Below are positions 45,558 through 54,119 of a stretch of DNA of 64,000 bases, one piece after another. Numbering within the stretch: the stretch's first letter is position 1; each line of letters starts with the position of its first letter. A model generated the notes under the pieces. That model saw nothing but the letters and a program-made list of their open reading frames with translations, searched no databases and was not told where the DNA came from. The DNA comes from Mesorhizobium caraganae. Lineage in GTDB: Bacteria; Pseudomonadota; Alphaproteobacteria; Rhizobiales; Rhizobiaceae. The stretch covers positions 1-64,000 of the forward strand of contig NZ_JAFCGY010000005.1 in NCBI RefSeq assembly GCF_016836705.1, written 5' to 3'. Both the position numbers and the translations under genes were made by a program.

Positions 45558-45580
45558 GTTATTTCGAAACCCGAAATAAC
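45558..45580. promoter_or_regulatory. perfect dyad upstream of rem
   Basis: Nine-base arms GTTATTTCG (45558-45566) and CGAAATAAC (45572-45580) with a 5 bp spacer, centred about 113 bp before the rem start in an AT-rich patch. It is a good candidate binding site for the VisN/VisR activator. Confidence 0.6.
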
Positions 45581-45681
45581 TCCCAAGAAAATAGCTACAA
45601 GAAATGATGGTTGTTCAGGATTCCCGCCACCGGTTACGCCTCTTCCCACGGGGCAGATGATCTGATTCGGAGGCGGGGCCG

Positions 45682-46350
45682 ATGATTGTAATCGTTGACG
45701 AGCGTGAGCTCGTAACTGAGGGGTATAACTCCCTTTTCGATCGCGAGGGGGTCGCCTGTGCGGGCTTCGCACCTGGCGAATTCGGCGAGTGGGTGACATC
45801 GGCTGCCGACACCGATTTGAAGTCGGTCCGCGCCTTCCTCATCGGCGACTGCCGCGAAGGCGCCATCTCGCCACGCCAGATCCGCGACCGCACCGGCGCT
45901 CCGGTCATCGCGCTCAGCGAACAACACTCGCTTGAAAATACGCTGCGGCTGTTCGAGAGCGGCGTCGACGACGTCATCCGCAAGCCGGTTCATATCAGAG
46001 AGATCCTGGCCCGCATCACCGCCATCCGCCGCCGCGCCCATGAGGACGTCAGCTACACCGAGATTGGCGCCATGCGCATCTTCATGGACGGCCGCGATCC
46101 CGAGATCGATGGCCAGCCGCTGCCACTGCCGCGCCGCGAACGCCGCATCCTCGAATATCTGGCGAGCAACCGCGGACGCCGTGTCACCAAGACCCAGGTC
46201 TTCAACGCCATCTACGGCATCTTCGACGAAGAGGTCGAGGAGAACGTGGTCGAGAGCCACATCAGCAAATTGCGCAAGAAACTGCGCGAGAAGCTCGGCC
46301 AGGACCCGATCGATTCCAAGCGCTTCCTCGGCTACCGGCTGGTGTTCTGA
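45682..46350 (+). CDS. rem: flagellar transcriptional regulator Rem (OmpR type)
   Basis: This 222-residue regulator has a degenerate receiver-like domain at about residues 1-110 ([29 protein letters not shown]) and a C-terminal winged helix ([27 protein letters not shown], then [19 protein letters not shown]). In Sinorhizobium, Rem is the middle regulator, turned on by VisNR and in turn activating motor and flagellar structural genes. It lies between the stator operon and flgE, the rhizobial position. No partner kinase is encoded nearby. The acid pocket looks incomplete, so phosphorylation may not be used. Confidence 0.9.
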   Translation: MIVIVDERELVTEGYNSLFDREGVACAGFAPGEFGEWVTSAADTDLKSVRAFLIGDCREGAISPRQIRDRTGAPVIALSEQHSLENTLRLFESGVDDVIRKPVHIREILARITAIRRRAHEDVSYTEIGAMRIFMDGRDPEIDGQPLPLPRRERRILEYLASNRGRRVTKTQVFNAIYGIFDEEVEENVVESHISKLRKKLREKLGQDPIDSKRFLGYRLVF

Positions 46351-46429
46351 TGGCGGTCTGCGCCAGCTTCGCGCAAGACAGAAATTATACCCTCGCGACC
46401 ACAGACATGGGCATTGAGGAGACGTTTCG

Positions 46430-47683
46430 ATGAGCCTTTACGGAATGATGCGGACCGGCGTTTCCGGGATGAACGCACAGGCCAATCGCCTGTCGACGAC
46501 AGCCGACAACATCGCCAATTCCGACACCACCGGCTACAAGCGATCCTCGGCCGAGTTCTCGACGCTGATCATGCCGCAGGTCGGTGGCGCCTATAATTCT
46601 GGCGGCGTCAACACCACGATCCGCTCGGCCATCAGCGCCCAGGGCGTGCTTCAGTACACAACCTCGGTCTCCGACCTGGCGGTCAACGGCAACGGCTTCT
46701 TCGTCGTCCAGGACCCCAGCGGAACACCTTTCCTCACCCGCGCCGGCGCCTTCGTTCCAGATGCCCAGGGCAGGCTGGTCAACGCCGCCGGCTACCAGCT
46801 GATGGCCTACAGCTACGCCAACGGCACACCTGCCGCCACCGCCAACGGTTTCGAAGGGCTGGTTCCTGTCGAGATTTCCGACCAGGAAATGACGGCGACG
46901 CCTAGCACCACGGGCAACTTCAACGCCAATCTGCCCGCGGGCGCCACCCCGCCCGCCGGACCGCTGCCGTCCACCAACAGCGCGACGGCAGAGTACACGT
47001 CGAAATCCTCGATCGTCACCTATGACAATCTCGGCAACAAGAAGCTGCTCGACGTCTATTTCACCAACACCGGCACCGGCACTTGGTCGGTTTCGGTGTT
47101 CGACCAGTCCAAGGCGACGCCCGGCACATCCTTCCCCTATACGGGCGGCGCGCTGGCTTCGGCCAATCTGACCTTCGACACCACCACCGGCAAGCTCACC
47201 GGCGCCGTCGACTCAATTACGATACCCGTACCGGGCGGTGCGTCGCTCGATCTCGATCTGTCCAAGCTGACCCAGCTCGGCACCGGCTTCACCGTCTCCG
47301 AAGCGAAGGTCAACGGCAACGCTCCCAGCACGATCGAAAAGATCCAGATCGGCGAGGACGGCGTCATCTACGCCCAGTATCAGGACGGTTCGACCAAGCC
47401 GCTGTTCAAGATCCCGTTGGCCGACGTCCAGAGCGCCGACAACCTCACCGCACTGCCTGGCAACGTCTATGCGCAATCCACCGACTCCGGCACCGTGCGC
47501 ATCGGCTTTGCCAATGAAGGCAAGCTCGGCAGCATCATCTCCGGCGCGCTGGAAAATTCCAACGTCGATATCGCCGAGGAACTGACCAACATGATCGCGG
47601 CGCAGCGCAGCTACACCGCAAACTCGAAAGTATTCCAGACCGGTTCCGACCTCATGGACGTCCTTGTCAACCTGAAGAGATAA
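46430..47683 (+). CDS. flgE: flagellar hook protein FlgE
   Basis: The 417-residue hook subunit has the N-terminal axial motif NRLSTTADNIANSDTTGYKR and the C-terminal ELTNMIAAQRSYTANSKVFQ. The middle D1/D2 region is variable. It polymerises into the universal joint, with length set by FliK. A GAGGAG ribosome binding site precedes the ATG. It stands alone between rem and the flgK operon. Confidence 0.95.
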   Translation: MSLYGMMRTGVSGMNAQANRLSTTADNIANSDTTGYKRSSAEFSTLIMPQVGGAYNSGGVNTTIRSAISAQGVLQYTTSVSDLAVNGNGFFVVQDPSGTPFLTRAGAFVPDAQGRLVNAAGYQLMAYSYANGTPAATANGFEGLVPVEISDQEMTATPSTTGNFNANLPAGATPPAGPLPSTNSATAEYTSKSSIVTYDNLGNKKLLDVYFTNTGTGTWSVSVFDQSKATPGTSFPYTGGALASANLTFDTTTGKLTGAVDSITIPVPGGASLDLDLSKLTQLGTGFTVSEAKVNGNAPSTIEKIQIGEDGVIYAQYQDGSTKPLFKIPLADVQSADNLTALPGNVYAQSTDSGTVRIGFANEGKLGSIISGALENSNVDIAEELTNMIAAQRSYTANSKVFQTGSDLMDVLVNLKR

Positions 47684-47739
47684 ACAACGGGCGCTAGTGG
47701 GATGAACCCAAACCGGAGCAGCGCGGTGCGCGGATTTCG

Positions 47740-47783
47740 AATTCAAGGCCACACCGGCAAACCGGCTGGTGTGGTTTGGAATT
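47740..47783 (+). other. long imperfect stem-loop between flgE and flgK
   Basis: Arms of 16 bases (47740-47755 and 47768-47783) pair with CCACACC/GGTGTGG nearest the loop and AATTC/GAATT at the base, with two G-U pairs in between. No T-run follows, so this may be an attenuator or mRNA-stability element rather than a simple terminator. Confidence 0.6.
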
Positions 47784-47859
47784 AGAGGTTTCCGAACGCT
47801 GACGCCGCCGACAGGGCAGAAACGTCATCCCCTCCCCACTGGCCTCGTGAAAGACCCGC

Positions 47860-49314
47860 ATGTCGCTGACTTCCGCATTGACCATAGCCCAACAGTCGCT
47901 TCAGACCACGTCGAAGCAGACCAGCGTCCTTTCCCGTAATATTGCCGACGCTAGCAATCCCGACTACGCCCGCCGCACCGCGGTCGTCGTCAGCAGCGCG
48001 CCCGGCGCCCGCTCCGTCGAGATCCAGCGCGCCGCCAACGCCCTGCTGTTTCGCCAGAACCTCAGCGCGCAATCGGCCTGGAGCGGCCAGAGCACGCTTT
48101 ACAGCGGCATTGACCGCCTCGCCGTTGCCGTCAACGGCGTCGACAACGCCTCCTCTGCCTCGACCGCGATCGGCAATCTGCAGAACGCGCTGCAGCTTTA
48201 CGCCTCCACTCCATCCAACCAGAACCTCGGTTCCAGCGTCATCGACGCGGCCCAGCAGGTGGTGCGCGCGCTGAACGACGGCACCGACGCGATCCAGGAT
48301 TTCCGCACCCAGGCCGATGGCGAGATATCAACGGCCGTCGACGATCTCAAATCGCTGCTCAGCCAATTCCAGGATGCCAACGAGGCGGTCATCTCCGCAA
48401 CCCGTTCGGGCACGGACGCGTCCGACGCGCTCGACCAGCGCGACGCCCTTTTGAAGAAGATCGCCGACTATGTACCGGTGTCGACCTTCACGCGCGGCGA
48501 CAACGACATGGTCATCACCACCAAGGACGGCACGACGCTGTTCGAGACCATTCCGCGCTCGGTCAGCTTCACGCTGTCGGCGGGCTACACCGCCGGCATG
48601 CCCGGCAACACCATCTATATCGACAATGTGCCGGTCCGCGTCGGCACCGGCGGCAACGCCAGCGCCGACGGCAAGCTCGCCGGGTTGATCACCTTGCGTG
48701 ACGGCGTCGCCGCGACCATGCAGAGCCAGCTCGACGAGGTCGCGCGCGGCCTCATCACCGCCTTTGCCGAGACAGCACCTTCGCAGCCCGACCGAACCGG
48801 CCTGTTCACCTGGTCTGGTGCACCCGCCATTCCAGCCGCCGGCACGCTGATCGACGGCCTTGCCGGCTCGATCAAAGTCAACGCTGCGATGGATCCGAGC
48901 GTCGGCGGCAATCCGGTTCTGCTGCGCGACGGTGGCGCCAATGGCACTGCCTATATCGCCAACACCGACGGCAACGCCTCCTATTCGCAGCTTTTGATCG
49001 GCTATGGCGACAAGCTCGACAAGCCGATGCCTTTCGACCCTTCGGCCGGCATCACCGTCACCTCCAGCGTGTCCGACTACGCCGCCAATGCCATTGGCTG
49101 GTTCGAAGGCCAGCGCCAGCAGGCCTCGACCAACGCCGATGCCAAGGAAGCGCTGGCATCGCGCACCGCCGAGGCGCTGTCCAACGACACCGGCGTCAAT
49201 GTCGACCAGGAGATGTCGCTGCTGCTCGACCTCGAACACACCTATCAGGCCTCGGCGCGCATGATGAAAACCGTCGACGACATGCTGTCGTCGCTGCTCG
49301 ATGCCGTGGGATAA
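47860..49314 (+). CDS. flgK: hook-filament junction protein FlgK
   Basis: The 484-residue junction protein has the N-terminal helix TIAQQSLQTTSKQTSVLSRNIA and the C-terminal segment VDQEMSLLLDLEHTYQASARMMKTVDDML. It caps the hook ahead of FlgL and the filament. Length is a little below the enteric protein. It starts the operon flgK-flgL-flaF-flbT-flgD-fliQ. Confidence 0.93.
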   Translation: MSLTSALTIAQQSLQTTSKQTSVLSRNIADASNPDYARRTAVVVSSAPGARSVEIQRAANALLFRQNLSAQSAWSGQSTLYSGIDRLAVAVNGVDNASSASTAIGNLQNALQLYASTPSNQNLGSSVIDAAQQVVRALNDGTDAIQDFRTQADGEISTAVDDLKSLLSQFQDANEAVISATRSGTDASDALDQRDALLKKIADYVPVSTFTRGDNDMVITTKDGTTLFETIPRSVSFTLSAGYTAGMPGNTIYIDNVPVRVGTGGNASADGKLAGLITLRDGVAATMQSQLDEVARGLITAFAETAPSQPDRTGLFTWSGAPAIPAAGTLIDGLAGSIKVNAAMDPSVGGNPVLLRDGGANGTAYIANTDGNASYSQLLIGYGDKLDKPMPFDPSAGITVTSSVSDYAANAIGWFEGQRQQASTNADAKEALASRTAEALSNDTGVNVDQEMSLLLDLEHTYQASARMMKTVDDMLSSLLDAVG

Positions 49315-49317
49315 GCC

Positions 49318-50361
49318 ATGAAAGCCACATCCGTCTCTTCAGCTGCCCTCACCAACGCCGCGCGCTATCAGCAGATGCGCATGCAGGCCGAACTGGTCAA
49401 AGCCACCAAGGAATCGACGACCGGCACCGTCGCCGATGTCGGCCTGGCGCTCGGCGCGCGCACCTCGCAGGCGGTGACCTTCTCGCGCGATCTCGACCGG
49501 CTGAACGTCATCATCGATTCCAATTCGCTGGTCACCGCCCGGCTTTCCTCGACGCAGGATGCGCTTGGCCAGCTTTCGGACACGGCACAGAATTTGCTGA
49601 CCGCGTTGACCGCCGCCGGCAATTCCTCGAGCACCATCACACAGCAAGCCGGCAAGGCCGCCGTGCAGCAGATGACCTCGATCCTCAACGCCAGCGTCAA
49701 CGGTGAATATCTGTTTGCCGGCACCAACACCGACGTCAAGCCGATCGACGACTTCACCGCCACCGGCTCACCGGCCAAGGCTGCGTTCGACGCTTCCTTC
49801 TCATCCTATTTCGGCTTCACGCAGAACGACCCGCTCGCCGCCAACATCACCGCCGCCCAGATGGACAGCTTCATCACCACCAATGTCGTGCCGCAGTTCA
49901 TGGGCGCAGGCTGGCAGGCCAACTGGTCGAATGCCACCGACCAGCAGATCGTCAGCCGAATTTCGCTCGGCGAAACCACGCAGACCTCGGCCAGCGCCAA
50001 TGACGACAGCATCCGCAAACTCGCCATGGCTTCCGCCATGGTCACAAGCCTGCTCTCCGGCAACATCAGCCAGGCCGCGAAGACGACCGTTGTCGGCCGC
50101 GCCCAGGCGATGGTCGGCGAGGCGCTCGGCGGGCTCGGCCAGCTACAGGCCGAGACCGGCCTTGCCGAGAAGCGTGTATCCGACGCCAGCGATCGCATGA
50201 AGACGCAGGTCGATCTCTTCGAACGGCATATCCTCGATCTGGAAGGCGTCGATCCGGCCGAGGCCGCCACCCGCGTCGCGGATCTGACGCAGCATATCGA
50301 AACGTCCTTCGCGCTGACTGCGCGCCTGCAGCAGATGAGCCTGCTGAACTACCTGACCTGA
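49318..50361 (+). CDS. flgL: hook-filament junction protein FlgL
   Basis: The 347-residue flagellin-like junction protein has the C-terminal helix EAATRVADLTQHIETSFALT. The N-terminal helix shares the flagellin pattern (ALTNAARYQQMRMQAELVK). It lies between FlgK and the first flagellin in the structure. It starts 3 bp after the flgK stop. Confidence 0.92.
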   Translation: MKATSVSSAALTNAARYQQMRMQAELVKATKESTTGTVADVGLALGARTSQAVTFSRDLDRLNVIIDSNSLVTARLSSTQDALGQLSDTAQNLLTALTAAGNSSSTITQQAGKAAVQQMTSILNASVNGEYLFAGTNTDVKPIDDFTATGSPAKAAFDASFSSYFGFTQNDPLAANITAAQMDSFITTNVVPQFMGAGWQANWSNATDQQIVSRISLGETTQTSASANDDSIRKLAMASAMVTSLLSGNISQAAKTTVVGRAQAMVGEALGGLGQLQAETGLAEKRVSDASDRMKTQVDLFERHILDLEGVDPAEAATRVADLTQHIETSFALTARLQQMSLLNYLT

Positions 50362-50391
50362 CAATCTCAACCGCAACGGTAGAGCCAAACG

Positions 50392-50739
50392 ATGTACCAA
50401 TTCTCCTACGCCGACATCCAGACCGACTCCGTCACCGACGCCAAGGATCGCGAGCGGCAGCTTTTGACCCGCTCGATCGAAATGCTGTCGGCGGCGGCGG
50501 CGGTCGGCCACACTTCGATGGAAGCGGTCGAGGCGCTGCACTTCACCAACCGGGTCTGGACAACCTTCGTCGAGGATCTCGGCTCCAGCGACAATGTTCT
50601 GCCCAAGGAACTGCGCGCCAACCTCATCTCCATCGGCCTGTGGCTGCTGCGCGAGGCGGAGGACATCCGCCAGGGCCGTACCGACAATTTCGAAGGCCTG
50701 ATCGAAGTGTCCCAGATCATCCGGGACGGCATTCAATGA
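50392..50739 (+). CDS. flaF: flagellin synthesis regulator FlaF
   Basis: The 115-residue cytosolic protein has FlaF family marks (DAKDRERQLLTRSIEMLSAA and LRANLISIGLWLLREAEDI). In Caulobacter, FlaF is needed for flagellin translation or secretion and acts with FlbT. Its stop overlaps the flbT ATG. Confidence 0.92.
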   Translation: MYQFSYADIQTDSVTDAKDRERQLLTRSIEMLSAAAAVGHTSMEAVEALHFTNRVWTTFVEDLGSSDNVLPKELRANLISIGLWLLREAEDIRQGRTDNFEGLIEVSQIIRDGIQ

Positions 50740-51179
50740 CCAACACGCTGAAGATATCGCTGAAGCCGAACGAGAAGATCTACATCAACGGCGCCGTCAT
50801 CCGAGTCGACCGCAAAGTCACCGTCGAGCTGATGAACGATGTCCAGTTCCTGCTTGAGAACCATGTCATCCAGGCCGAAGATGCCTCGACACCGCTGAAG
50901 CAGCTCTACTTCATCCTGCAGGTCATGCTGATGAACCCGGCCGGCGCCGTAGAGGCGCGCGCCATGTTTCGCCGCTCGCTGCCCTTGCTTTTGGCAAGCT
51001 TCGAGGACGAGCAGATCAACGGCGCGCTGAAGCAGATCGACCGCATGGTCGGCGAAGACCATATCTATGAAGCGCTGAAGGCGATCCGTGCGCTTTATCC
51101 GCTCGAACGCCGCGCGCTTGGCGGCAATGACGATGTTCAGGGCGCGAAGCGCCCACTGGCCGTGGGAGCACAATACTGA
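50736..51179 (+). CDS. flbT: flagellin mRNA repressor FlbT
   Basis: The 147-residue cytosolic protein opens with LKISLKPNEKIYINGAVIRV, the FlbT signature, and continues with ENHVIQAEDASTPLKQLYF. In Caulobacter, FlbT binds the 5' end of flagellin mRNA and speeds its decay until the hook is complete. The hairpin in the flaA leader here is a plausible target, by inference. It is coupled to flaF upstream and flgD downstream by overlaps. Confidence 0.93.
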   Translation: MTNTLKISLKPNEKIYINGAVIRVDRKVTVELMNDVQFLLENHVIQAEDASTPLKQLYFILQVMLMNPAGAVEARAMFRRSLPLLLASFEDEQINGALKQIDRMVGEDHIYEALKAIRALYPLERRALGGNDDVQGAKRPLAVGAQY

Positions 51180-51586
51180 TGAATGTGGACATGACGACGA
51201 CAATCCCGACGGGCGCCAACCAGGGCACCCAGCAGACGTCGAAGACAGCGGTCGACTACCAGTCGTTCCTGAAGCTGCTGATCGCCGAGATGAAGAACCA
51301 GGATCCGACGAAACCGATGGATTCGACGCAGTATGTCGCCCAGCTCGCCACCTTCTCGCAGGTCGAGCAATCGGTGCAGACCAACACCAAGCTCGATCAG
51401 ATCATGCAGTCCTCGGCGCTGTCGCAGGCGGACGCCCTGATCGGCCGCTCGATCACCTCCGCCGACGGCAAGACGACGGGCGTCGTGGCCTCGGTCAAGC
51501 TTGCCAGCAACGGCCTGATCGCGGTGCTGCAGAACGGCACCGAAGTGCCGGTCGGCGCGGGCGTTTCGATAAAGCCGGCCAGCTAG
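51179..51586 (+). CDS. flgD: hook-capping protein FlgD
   Basis: The 135-residue protein is a short FlgD with the conserved cap-domain start (DYQSFLKLLIAEMKNQDPTKPMDSTQYVAQLATFSQVEQ). The C-terminal Tudor/Fn3 part found in longer FlgD is missing, as is normal in rhizobia. It caps the growing hook. It shares one base with the flbT stop. Confidence 0.93.
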   Translation: MNVDMTTTIPTGANQGTQQTSKTAVDYQSFLKLLIAEMKNQDPTKPMDSTQYVAQLATFSQVEQSVQTNTKLDQIMQSSALSQADALIGRSITSADGKTTGVVASVKLASNGLIAVLQNGTEVPVGAGVSIKPAS

Positions 51587-51612
51587 ACCCGGTTCCGCAG
51601 AGGCGCACTCAC

Positions 51613-51879
51613 ATGAACGAGGCCGACGCGCTCGACATCGTCCAGTACGCGGTGTGGACAGTGCTTGTCGCTTCCGCGCCGGTGGTGCTGGTCGCCATGG
51701 CGGTCGGCATCGGCATCGCCCTGATCCAGGCCCTGACCCAGATCCAGGAAATCACCCTGACCTTTGTGCCCAAGATCGTCGCCATCATGCTGGTCGTGGC
51801 GCTGACCGGTCCGTTCATCGGCAGCCAGATCTCGGCCTTCACCAACGTCATCTTCGAGCGCATCGAAAACGGATTCTAG
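51613..51879 (+). CDS. fliQ: flagellar export gate protein FliQ
   Basis: The 88-residue inner-membrane gate protein has two hydrophobic hairpin helices (VLVAMAVGIGIALIQALTQI and FVPKIVAIMLVVALTGPF). It joins FliP and FliR in the pore. It is the last flagellar gene before the unrelated 8 kb block. In rhizobia, flhA and fliR normally follow directly. Confidence 0.93.
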   Translation: MNEADALDIVQYAVWTVLVASAPVVLVAMAVGIGIALIQALTQIQEITLTFVPKIVAIMLVVALTGPFIGSQISAFTNVIFERIENGF

Positions 51880-51881
51880 AA

Positions 51882-51948
51882 GCAATTCCAGGAAAGTATG
51901 TCGCGGTTTTCCCGGGAAAAGCGCGTAGCGCTTTCCCTGAGGAATTGC
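51882..51948. repeat. intergenic mosaic repeat, long form (copy 3)
   Basis: A 67 bp copy starting 3 bp after the fliQ stop. It has the same ends and internal module as the copy at 20957-21023. It marks the left border of the non-flagellar block. Confidence 0.8.
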
Positions 51949-52029
51949 GTAATAGCGAGAGCTGCTTGCAGCCTGCTAGGTTCCAGCTAGATTGCGAGTC
52001 ATGACCCAGGCAACATCGACCGGCAGGCC

Positions 52030-53898
52030 ATGTGCGGAATAGCCGGCGTCTGGCGCAAGCGAAACCCGATCGACGCCAACGACCTGTCGGATGTCGTCCA
52101 CATGATGCAGGCGCTGGTGCATCGCGGCCCCGATGATCACGACAGCTGGAGCAACAACCGGCTGGCCCTCGGCCATCGCCGGCTGACCATCATCGACCCC
52201 TCGCCCGCCGCCCGCGAACCGATGCTGACCGCATCCGGCCAGGGAGTCCTCGTCTACAATGGCGAGGTCTACAACTACCGCTCGCTGCGCGAAACACTGC
52301 AGGCGCAAGGCCTGGTCTTTCGAACCATCAGCGATGCCGAAGTGGTCCTCGAAGCCTTGCATCACTGGGGTCCCGAAAAGGCCGTGCAGCTGTTCGACGG
52401 CATGTTTTCCTTCGCCTATTTCGACGCCCGCAACAGTGCGCTGTGGCTTGCTCGTGACCGTCTCGGCATCAAGCCGATGTCGGTGGCCGACATGCCGGAT
52501 CGATTCCTGTTTGCCTCCGAGGACAAGGCGATCCTCACTTGCGATGGTCTTCCGCGCGACATCGACAGCCGCGAGATGACCTTGCGGCTGGCCTGGCAGA
52601 GCCGCGATTCCAGCTACAGCCTGTTCGACCGCATCGAGCGCTTGCCGCCCGCCGGCCTGTGGAAGATCACCGACGGCGGTATCGAAAAGCGCCGCTTCTG
52701 GCATGTGCTGGACGTGCTGGAGACCGCGCGCATCACCAGTGACGTATCCTCCGACGCTGAGCACATGGCGACGCTCGAGGCGCTGCTCAAGGACAGCGTC
52801 GAGCTTCACTGCATCGCCGATACCGGCGTCGCCACGGCCTGCAGCAGCGGCGTCGATTCCGGCCTGATAACGGCGCTGGCAAAGCGGTTCAGGCCAGAGG
52901 TCCATGGTTATGTCGTCGACCCGCAGATCGGCCGCAGCGAGGCTGAAGACGCCGAGCGCACCGGCCGCCATGTCGGTGTGCCCTTGCGCCGGGTGCCAGT
53001 CGACAGGAACCGTTTTTTCGACCTGTGGCCAAGGGTAATCTGGCATCTGGAAAGCGATGGCTGGCACGCCAGCCATGTCGGGCTGCTGGCGCTTGCCGAA
53101 CAATGCCGGGTGGACGGCATCAAGGTGTTGCTGACCGGTGAAGGCGCCGACGAATTGTTTGGCGGTTACCCCTTGCAGGCCTTGAGCCTGAAGATGTGGC
53201 GCCCCTGGTCGTGGCCCCGGCGTCTGTTGCATTCGAAGCGCTCGCTCGACCGAAGATTCGAGCATCAGCGCCGAGCGCCCTACAAGGTCTCGGCTGGAAG
53301 CCACTCACAAATGGAGCGCAACATGGTCCTGCGCGCCCTGTCGCCGGAGCTGAACTTCCTGCAGACAGAGATTTTCGACCGCTTGCAGCCGGTAGCGCCG
53401 CCCGCCGATCGTGCCTTCCTCGGACATTGCCTCTATGACCTCTATTCACATCTGCAGGACATCCTGCACCGGCACGATCGGCTGAGCATGGCGGCGTCCG
53501 TGGAGCTGCGGGTCCCGTTCCTGGAGAACCGGCTGATCGATTTCGCGATACATTTGCCGAGGCGGCATAAATACCGCGACAAAACAGGAAAATGGCTTTT
53601 GCGGAAGGTCGCGCAAAAGCATATTCCGCGCCAGAACGTCCAGGCGCGCAAGATCGGCTTCGAGATATCGTCCGAATTTTCGGCCGGCACCGAGACTTTG
53701 CTGCGCGGCGGTTTCCTGCGCGATGCCATGAAGTGGCCCACAGCCAGCGTGGAGGACATGATCCAGTTCGCGCGGCGCGAGGAACCGTCCAGGCTGCGGC
53801 TTGTCGGCATGGAGCTTTTCCTGCGCCTTCACGCCGGCGGCGAGACGACGGGTACGCTGACCGAAGCGTTGCATGCCGCCGCCCGCGACAGAAGCTGA
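52030..53898 (+). CDS. glutamine-hydrolysing asparagine synthase-like protein
   Basis: This 622-residue two-domain enzyme has an N-terminal Ntn glutaminase with nucleophile Cys2 (MCGIAGVW, then HRGPDD and YNGEVYNY) and a C-terminal ATP-pyrophosphatase domain. The PP-loop reads SSGVDS at residues 272-277, where asparagine synthetases usually have SGGxDS. In known enzymes, ammonia released from glutamine is used to amidate a carboxylate. The gene stands alone between flagellar genes and an exporter. Members in such settings can modify surface polymers or small molecules, so free-asparagine synthesis is not assured. Confidence 0.85.
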   Translation: MCGIAGVWRKRNPIDANDLSDVVHMMQALVHRGPDDHDSWSNNRLALGHRRLTIIDPSPAAREPMLTASGQGVLVYNGEVYNYRSLRETLQAQGLVFRTISDAEVVLEALHHWGPEKAVQLFDGMFSFAYFDARNSALWLARDRLGIKPMSVADMPDRFLFASEDKAILTCDGLPRDIDSREMTLRLAWQSRDSSYSLFDRIERLPPAGLWKITDGGIEKRRFWHVLDVLETARITSDVSSDAEHMATLEALLKDSVELHCIADTGVATACSSGVDSGLITALAKRFRPEVHGYVVDPQIGRSEAEDAERTGRHVGVPLRRVPVDRNRFFDLWPRVIWHLESDGWHASHVGLLALAEQCRVDGIKVLLTGEGADELFGGYPLQALSLKMWRPWSWPRRLLHSKRSLDRRFEHQRRAPYKVSAGSHSQMERNMVLRALSPELNFLQTEIFDRLQPVAPPADRAFLGHCLYDLYSHLQDILHRHDRLSMAASVELRVPFLENRLIDFAIHLPRRHKYRDKTGKWLLRKVAQKHIPRQNVQARKIGFEISSEFSAGTETLLRGGFLRDAMKWPTASVEDMIQFARREEPSRLRLVGMELFLRLHAGGETTGTLTEALHAAARDRS

Positions 53899-54119
53899 CT
53901 TCGCCCCGGCCGATCCCCCGGCGCGGTGGACCAACGAGAACATCGCCCTGGGCAGCGAACCCTTGCCGGCTGACGTATTTTCGCCTTGCTACCCTGTTGT
54001 TGGACCATGATCTTTTTCGAAGGTGCGTTCGCCCTTTTGGATGTCGTACTCTATTCAAACGGATGCCATGATTGTCGTCCCGGCGGGCGAAACCAGCGCA
54101 TGAAGGTGGGACAGGTCTG

